Positions 5,203-9,559 of a DNA stretch of 9,559 nucleotides are shown here, piece by piece (position 1 is the stretch's first letter; every line of letters begins with the position of its first letter). The notes beneath the pieces are model-generated. The model saw nothing but the letters and a program-made list of their open reading frames with translations, was not told the DNA's origin and searched no databases. Made by a program: the position numbers and the translations under genes. This stretch comes from an uncultured Prosthecobacter sp. (GTDB lineage: Bacteria; Verrucomicrobiota; Verrucomicrobiia; Verrucomicrobiales; Verrucomicrobiaceae): positions 1-9,559 of the forward strand of contig CALDGV010000407.1 in assembly GCA_937941745.1 (NCBI GenBank). The letters run 5' to 3'.

Positions 5203-8200
5203 TCATGCTGAAAGCGAAGCCTGGAACAGGGTCACAGCCTCCTGGACCCGCTGTTCCAGCGCTTCGACGAGATCACGCACCGGCTTGCCCTCTGAAGCAG
5301 AGGCTTCCAGATTCCGGCAAACGGCGACCAAGTCATCCAGACCGAAGACGGAACAGGACCCGCGCAGCGCATGGGCACCCTTCCGAATGGCATCCAGATC
5401 CTGCGTGACCAGAGCCTCCTGGATACGCTCGAGGCGCTGAGGAGATTCCTTCAGCCAGATCTGCAGCAATTGCTCGAAAGCCGGCCTGCCCACCTGCTCG
5501 ATGAGCTGCTTGGCCGACTTGCGGAAAGCCTCCTGCCAGGTGCTGGAAGGCTTGATCTGGCGTTCTTGATGATGACGTGCCAGGACCGCTGAAAGCGCGG
5601 AAGCCTGGAAGGGCTTGGAAAGGTAGTCATCCATGCCTACGGCAAGGCAGCGGCTCCGCTCCTCAGGCAGGGCATAGGCAGTCATGGCCACGATCAGACA
5701 GGGCCTCTTGCCCGGAGGCCGGGCAGCCTCCAGCGCGCGAATCCTCCGGGTGGCCTCATAGCCATCCATCAGTGGCATCTGGCAGTCCATCAGCACCACA
5801 TCGAATTCCTGTTCTTCGAACATCTTCACCGCCTCCTGGCCATTCGGGGCATGCACCGAGACGCAGCCCATCCTTTCAAGAAGCAGCTCCACCAGCCGTG
5901 AATTGACCGCATTGTCCTCCGCCACCAGCACCCGCAGCCCCAGGTTCTCCTGGATGGCGGAGTCCGCGTCTTTTTGGGACTGGGCCTGTTCCGTCGCCCC
6001 GACCAGGGCCTGCCGCACAACACGACGGGACAGCGGACGCTTCAAGACCTCATGCAAAGCTGTCGAACTGACCTCATGGGGAGCCGGATGAGTGAGGATC
6101 AGCCGGAACGCGGAGGCTCCAGAGCGAAGGCCAAGGGCATTCCAAGCCGCATCCACCTCGGGAGTCAGCAGACGACCATCCAGGAAGAGGGCCGCAGGGG
6201 TCGGGAGAGAGGTCTTCAGGGCCTGGGCCAGAGAATCTGCATCCGCAAACTCCTGAATCTGGGTGCCGTCATCCGGCAGCGCAGCACGCAACGCCTCGCG
6301 GACCTCAGGCAGGCTGTCAGCAAGGCCGATCCAGGCCATTCTGGGGCCCGTGCTGGCAGGTGTGGCAAACGATGCGCCATCCTCGGTGAGGCACGGCATG
6401 CGGAACCAGAAGCGGGAGCCTTCTCCAAACTGGCTTTCCAGGCCAATCTCCCCCTGCATCAGGGCCACAAGCTTTTTACAGATCACCAGCCCGAGGCCGG
6501 TGCCCCCGTAACGGCGTGACTGCGAGGAATCCACCTGGCTGAAAGGCTTGAACAGCCGCTCCTGATCCTCGGGACGCAGGCCGATCCCGGTGTCCTGCAC
6601 GCTGAATTCGATGTCATCGCCCACACGCTGCACGCGCACCACCACCTTGCCATGCTCGGTGAATTTGACGGCGTTGCCCGCCAGGTTCAGCAGCACCTGC
6701 CGAAGCCTTCCGGCATCTCCAGAAATGGCCTCAGGCAGGGATGGATCCAGGATGGTGACCAGTTCGATGTGCTTGGTGGCAGCCTGCTGGCCCAGCAGTG
6801 CCGCCACACCATCCACCAGATCCTCCAGCACCACCGTCTGCGATCTCACTTCCACCTGGCCAGCCTCGATTTTGGCGAAGTCCAGGATGTCATCCATGAT
6901 GGTGACGAGCGCCTTGCCGCTCTGCCGCACGGCATCCAGCATTTCCAGCTGCTCGACAAACAGCGGCGTGTCCCGCAGCAGTCCCGCCATGCCCAGGATG
7001 CCATTCATCGGGGTGCGGATTTCATGGCTGATCATGGCCAGGAACTCGTTTTTGGCACGGTTGGCCTCCTCGGCGCGGTCCCGGGCCGTGCGCAGCTCCT
7101 CCTCGATCTGGCGGCGGCGCTCAGCCTCCCGGCGGCCCACGATCATGCTGCTCACGGCAGCCGTGAAGGGATCCAGCTCGCTCACCTGAACCTGCTGGTA
7201 GCCGCCCGCCCGGTTGGCCAGACCAATCAGGCCCACCATCTCCAGACCGTTGAAAACTGGGATGCCCAGGAAGCAGTGCAGCGGCGGATGGCCCGGCGGC
7301 AGTCCGCCGCTTCGTGGGTCCGTGGCAGCTTCGTTGCTGATCACCACCTCCCCGCTGACCATCGCCCAGCCAAAGAGGGTCTTCAGATTGCGAAACTCCA
7401 GACCTGCCGGACCTCGGGACTTCAACAGGGCACGGCTCTCCTCATTCCAGGAGATGTCGGAAAGGGCGTAAGACCGCAGGTAAGGTGCTCCGGCTTCATC
7501 CCGCAGGACCTCGCCAATGAAGCCAAAGCTGCTGCCCGTGGTGCTGACGGCGATGTCGAGCATGTCGGCAAAAACCGGCACCGGGTCCTGGCTGGTGATG
7601 AACATTTCCTGCGCCGAACGCAGGCGGTTCAGCAGCTCCGCACGGCGCTGCGCCGCCGCATCCGCCTGCCTGCGGATGTGGATGTCCATCTGCGTGCCGA
7701 TCATGCGCAGCGGCTTGCCCTCCTTGGTGTGGGAGACGACACGCCCCACATCCTGCACCCACTTCCAGGTGCCGTCTTTGAAGCGGAGCCGGTGCTCACA
7801 GATGTAGTCCGGGCTGGCTCCGGAGAGACACTTGTTCATCTTTTCCGTGACCAGGGGAAGATCGTCGGGATGCACCCGGGAGGCCCAGCTGTCCACATGC
7901 CCCGGCCATTCTCCGGCCTCATAGCCCAGCATCTGCTGCAGGCGGTCTGTGTAGAGCACCTCGCCGGAAACCACATTCCAGTCCCAGACGCCGAGGCCGT
8001 TGTTCTCAAGGGCGAAATGCCAGCGCGCCTCCGCCTCCTGCAGTCGCTGCTGGGCTTCCGCCAGCTCGGTGATGTCCAGAGCCGTGCCCAGGATGCGGCT
8101 CGGCCTGCCATCCGCATCGTGTTCCAATTCAGCCTTGCCACGGAGATGCCGGACCTCCCCATCAGGGCGGGTGATGCGGTAGGCCAGATCGCGCACTCCC

Positions 8201-9559
8201 TGACCTGCCGCCACCTCCTCCAAAGCCTTCAGAACCCCCACCATGTCCTCGGGATGGATGGTGCGATGGCAAAAATCCATGTCCACCTTCACGCTCTGCG
8301 GCTCGAGGCCGTAGATGCGGTATTTTTCGTCTGACCACTGAATCTCTCCCGTGGCCAGAGACATGTTCCAGTTCCCCAGGTGCGCCAGGCGCTGCACCTC
8401 CTTGTAGGCGGTCTGGGCCAGCACCGTCTCCGTTTCGTCCTGCATGGTGCCCAGCAGGCGCAGCACGCGCCCTTCTGCACTCTTCACCGCCTCCATGAAG
8501 GTGTGCACATGCCGCAGCGTGCCGTCTGGGCGGCGCACCCGGTAGCGGACTTCACAGCCCTCCCCGGTCTTCTTCACGGACTCCAGGGCTTCCAAAAAGC
8601 GGCTCAAATCCTCCGGATGCACGCTCTTGCGCACAATCTCCAGCGTCGGCTGGAAGGAACGCGGCTCATAGCCATAGATGCGGAACTTCTCATCCGACCA
8701 GTTCAGCGTTCCGGCGTTCAGGTCCCACTCCCAGGTTCCCAGGTGCGCCAGACGCTGGCCAACATACATCGCCCGCTCGCTTTTGCTCAGGGCAGCCTCG
8801 GCTTCCAGACGCTCCAGCATCAGGCCAATCTGGCCGCCGATGTGGTTCAGGCTTTCCAGCAGATCGTCATCAGGCGGATCGAGATGCAGGCTGAAGAACT
8901 CCACCACACCGCGGAACTGGCCATGCACGAGGACAGGAAAGGCCAGGCCTGCCCCCAGGGCACAGCGGGTGGCACTCTCCCGGCGAGGGAAGTTTTCATC
9001 CTTCTGCACATCGGTGATCCAATGGCTGGTCATGGAAGCCCAGACCCTGCCCGGCAGGCCACGGCCCTTGGGCAGCTTGAGCTGGCAGCCATCGGCAAGG
9101 AAGGGTGCCAGGTCCAGGCCTGGGTCCTGCCACATCTCCTGAAGCGTCAGCGCCTCCCCTCCCTGGGTCAGGGTCCACCAGCCTCCCTGAGCCCAGCCAA
9201 GGGCTTCAGCGAGGGTCTTGAGAATCAGCGGCATGGCCTCATCCAGGTTCGGATGCGCCGCCAGCACCTGGGCCGCCGCCGTTTCCAGCCGACGCCGCGT
9301 CTCCTGACGCTTCTTTTCCGAAATGTCCGCCTCCAGGGCCATGAAATGCGTCACCTCACCCGCAGCATTCCGGATCGCCTGCACCTCAATGTCCAGCCAG
9401 TAGGTGGTGCCATCCCTGCGGTAGTTCAGGATCTCTGTGCGGAATCCCTCCTGACTCCGGAGCTTGGCACCCATCTCGGCAACCACCGCCGGGTCTGTCC
9501 GAGGTCCCTGCAGAAAGCTTCCCGGCTTCCGGCCACGCACTTCCTCCAGCCGCCAGCCC
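5203..9559 (-). CDS. Hybrid sensor histidine kinase with PAS/GAF sensors, two receivers and HPt (5' end outside window)
   Basis: This is a partial gene running off the right edge; 1451 residues are visible. Numbering here starts at the GTG at 9540, although PAS sequence (GWRLEEV) continues upstream, so that is not the true start. Order: LOV-like PAS/PAC half (1-76), GAF (about 84-248), PAS (about 262-375), PAS (383-497), PAS (505-622), GAF (about 640-800), coiled coil (802-830), HisKA with His839 in ISHEIRTP, HATPase with Asn956, DTGIG (983-987) and GGTGLGL (1012-1018), degenerate receiver (1067-1180), full receiver (1203-1320; Glu1208/Asp1209, Asp1252, Thr1287, Lys1309), and HPt with His1390 in AHALRGS. 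All catalytic residues of the kinase, second receiver and HPt are present, so a full His-Asp-His relay inside one protein is expected, ending on a separate regulator. The convergent NarL-type regulator 16 bp away is the likely target. No transmembrane segment is visible, so the seen part is cytoplasmic. The ligand is unknown. Confidence 0.95.
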   Translation of the reverse strand, partial: GWRLEEVRGRKPGSFLQGPRTDPAVVAEMGAKLRSQEGFRTEILNYRRDGTTYWLDIEVQAIRNAAGEVTHFMALEADISEKKRQETRRRLETAAAQVLAAHPNLDEAMPLILKTLAEALGWAQGGWWTLTQGGEALTLQEMWQDPGLDLAPFLADGCQLKLPKGRGLPGRVWASMTSHWITDVQKDENFPRRESATRCALGAGLAFPVLVHGQFRGVVEFFSLHLDPPDDDLLESLNHIGGQIGLMLERLEAEAALSKSERAMYVGQRLAHLGTWEWDLNAGTLNWSDEKFRIYGYEPRSFQPTLEIVRKSVHPEDLSRFLEALESVKKTGEGCEVRYRVRRPDGTLRHVHTFMEAVKSAEGRVLRLLGTMQDETETVLAQTAYKEVQRLAHLGNWNMSLATGEIQWSDEKYRIYGLEPQSVKVDMDFCHRTIHPEDMVGVLKALEEVAAGQGVRDLAYRITRPDGEVRHLRGKAELEHDADGRPSRILGTALDITELAEAQQRLQEAEARWHFALENNGLGVWDWNVVSGEVLYTDRLQQMLGYEAGEWPGHVDSWASRVHPDDLPLVTEKMNKCLSGASPDYICEHRLRFKDGTWKWVQDVGRVVSHTKEGKPLRMIGTQMDIHIRRQADAAAQRRAELLNRLRSAQEMFITSQDPVPVFADMLDIAVSTTGSSFGFIGEVLRDEAGAPYLRSYALSDISWNEESRALLKSRGPAGLEFRNLKTLFGWAMVSGEVVISNEAATDPRSGGLPPGHPPLHCFLGIPVFNGLEMVGLIGLANRAGGYQQVQVSELDPFTAAVSSMIVGRREAERRRQIEEELRTARDRAEEANRAKNEFLAMISHEIRTPMNGILGMAGLLRDTPLFVEQLEMLDAVRQSGKALVTIMDDILDFAKIEAGQVEVRSQTVVLEDLVDGVAALLGQQAATKHIELVTILDPSLPEAISGDAGRLRQVLLNLAGNAVKFTEHGKVVVRVQRVGDDIEFSVQDTGIGLRPEDQERLFKPFSQVDSSQSRRYGGTGLGLVICKKLVALMQGEIGLESQFGEGSRFWFRMPCLTEDGASFATPASTGPRMAWIGLADSLPEVREALRAALPDDGTQIQEFADADSLAQALKTSLPTPAALFLDGRLLTPEVDAAWNALGLRSGASAFRLILTHPAPHEVSSTALHEVLKRPLSRRVVRQALVGATEQAQSQKDADSAIQENLGLRVLVAEDNAVNSRLVELLLERMGCVSVHAPNGQEAVKMFEEQEFDVVLMDCQMPLMDGYEATRRIRALEAARPPGKRPCLIVAMTAYALPEERSRCLAVGMDDYLSKPFQASALSAVLARHHQERQIKPSSTWQEAFRKSAKQLIEQVGRPAFEQLLQIWLKESPQRLERIQEALVTQDLDAIRKGAHALRGSCSVFGLDDLVAVCRNLEASASEGKPVRDLVEALEQRVQEAVTLFQASLSA
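8287..8760 (-). repeat. Tandem duplicated PAS units inside the hybrid kinase
   Basis: The first two full PAS domains are near-copies with a period of 121 codons. RLAHLGTWEWDL and WSDEKFRIYGYEP in one match RLAHLGNWNMSL and WSDEKYRIYGLEP in the next. At DNA level the 14-bp string CCCAGGTGCGCCAG occurs at 8375-8388 and 8738-8751, exactly 363 bp apart. This points to an in-gene duplication that has since diverged. Confidence 0.75.

Noticed and set aside
6652..8334. 560-codon plus-strand open frame opposite the hybrid kinase
   Set aside because: It is exactly antisense to well-conserved PAS, GAF and kinase motifs; its protein is rich in His, Gln and Arg with no recognisable domain, as expected from a GC-rich codon shadow.
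9538..9540. GTG as the true start of the hybrid kinase
   Set aside because: Upstream in-frame codons continue a typical PAS sequence (GWRLEEV) to the window edge, so the gene is 5'-truncated by the window.

Overview
The window is GC-rich bacterial chromosome carrying housekeeping and signalling genes. The gene style suggests a Verrucomicrobia-like or related environmental bacterium. The hints are a Gfo/Idh/MocA-type oxidoreductase, weak or absent Shine-Dalgarno sequences before most starts, a very large cytoplasmic multi-PAS hybrid kinase, and a CxxC...SHxxCxxC tail on a signalling protein. This assignment is an inference from gene style only. No mobile element, CRISPR array or rRNA is visible.

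Left part (1-2004): an AT-rich stretch with a perfect 9-bp inverted repeat (22-45) lies beyond the stop of a minus-strand LolD/MacB-type ABC ATPase (112-780). The ATPase is divergent from a plus-strand Gfo/Idh/MocA-family NAD(P)-dependent oxidoreductase (883-2004). No permease partner for the ATPase is in the window.

Middle part (2005-3664): a minus-strand tRNA with anticodon CAU (2030-2102), probably the lysidine-modified tRNA-Ile2, is divergent from purD (2201-3451), the second enzyme of de novo purine synthesis. Purine synthesis and the tRNA share a 98-bp spacer. A strong hairpin (3485-3514) follows purD. The roughly 200-bp spacer after it holds an inverted repeat and two near-identical TTAACCC-containing palindromes around a possible -10 box.

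Right part (3665-9559): this is a signalling cluster. A two-gene plus-strand operon encodes an unnamed protein with a GAF-like middle and a four-cysteine tail (3665-4483), then a NarL/FixJ response regulator (4488-5186). It meets head-on a giant minus-strand hybrid histidine kinase (5203 to the window edge, 5' end missing). The kinase order is LOV-like PAS, GAF, PAS, PAS, PAS, GAF, HisKA, HATPase, degenerate receiver, receiver, HPt. The two stop codons are 16 bp apart and sit inside one imperfect inverted repeat. The simplest reading is one multistep phosphorelay: the kinase autophosphorylates, passes phosphate through its receiver and HPt, and delivers it to the response regulator. The small cysteine protein would act as an accessory sensor. 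The partnership is inferred from position and domain logic, not shown.
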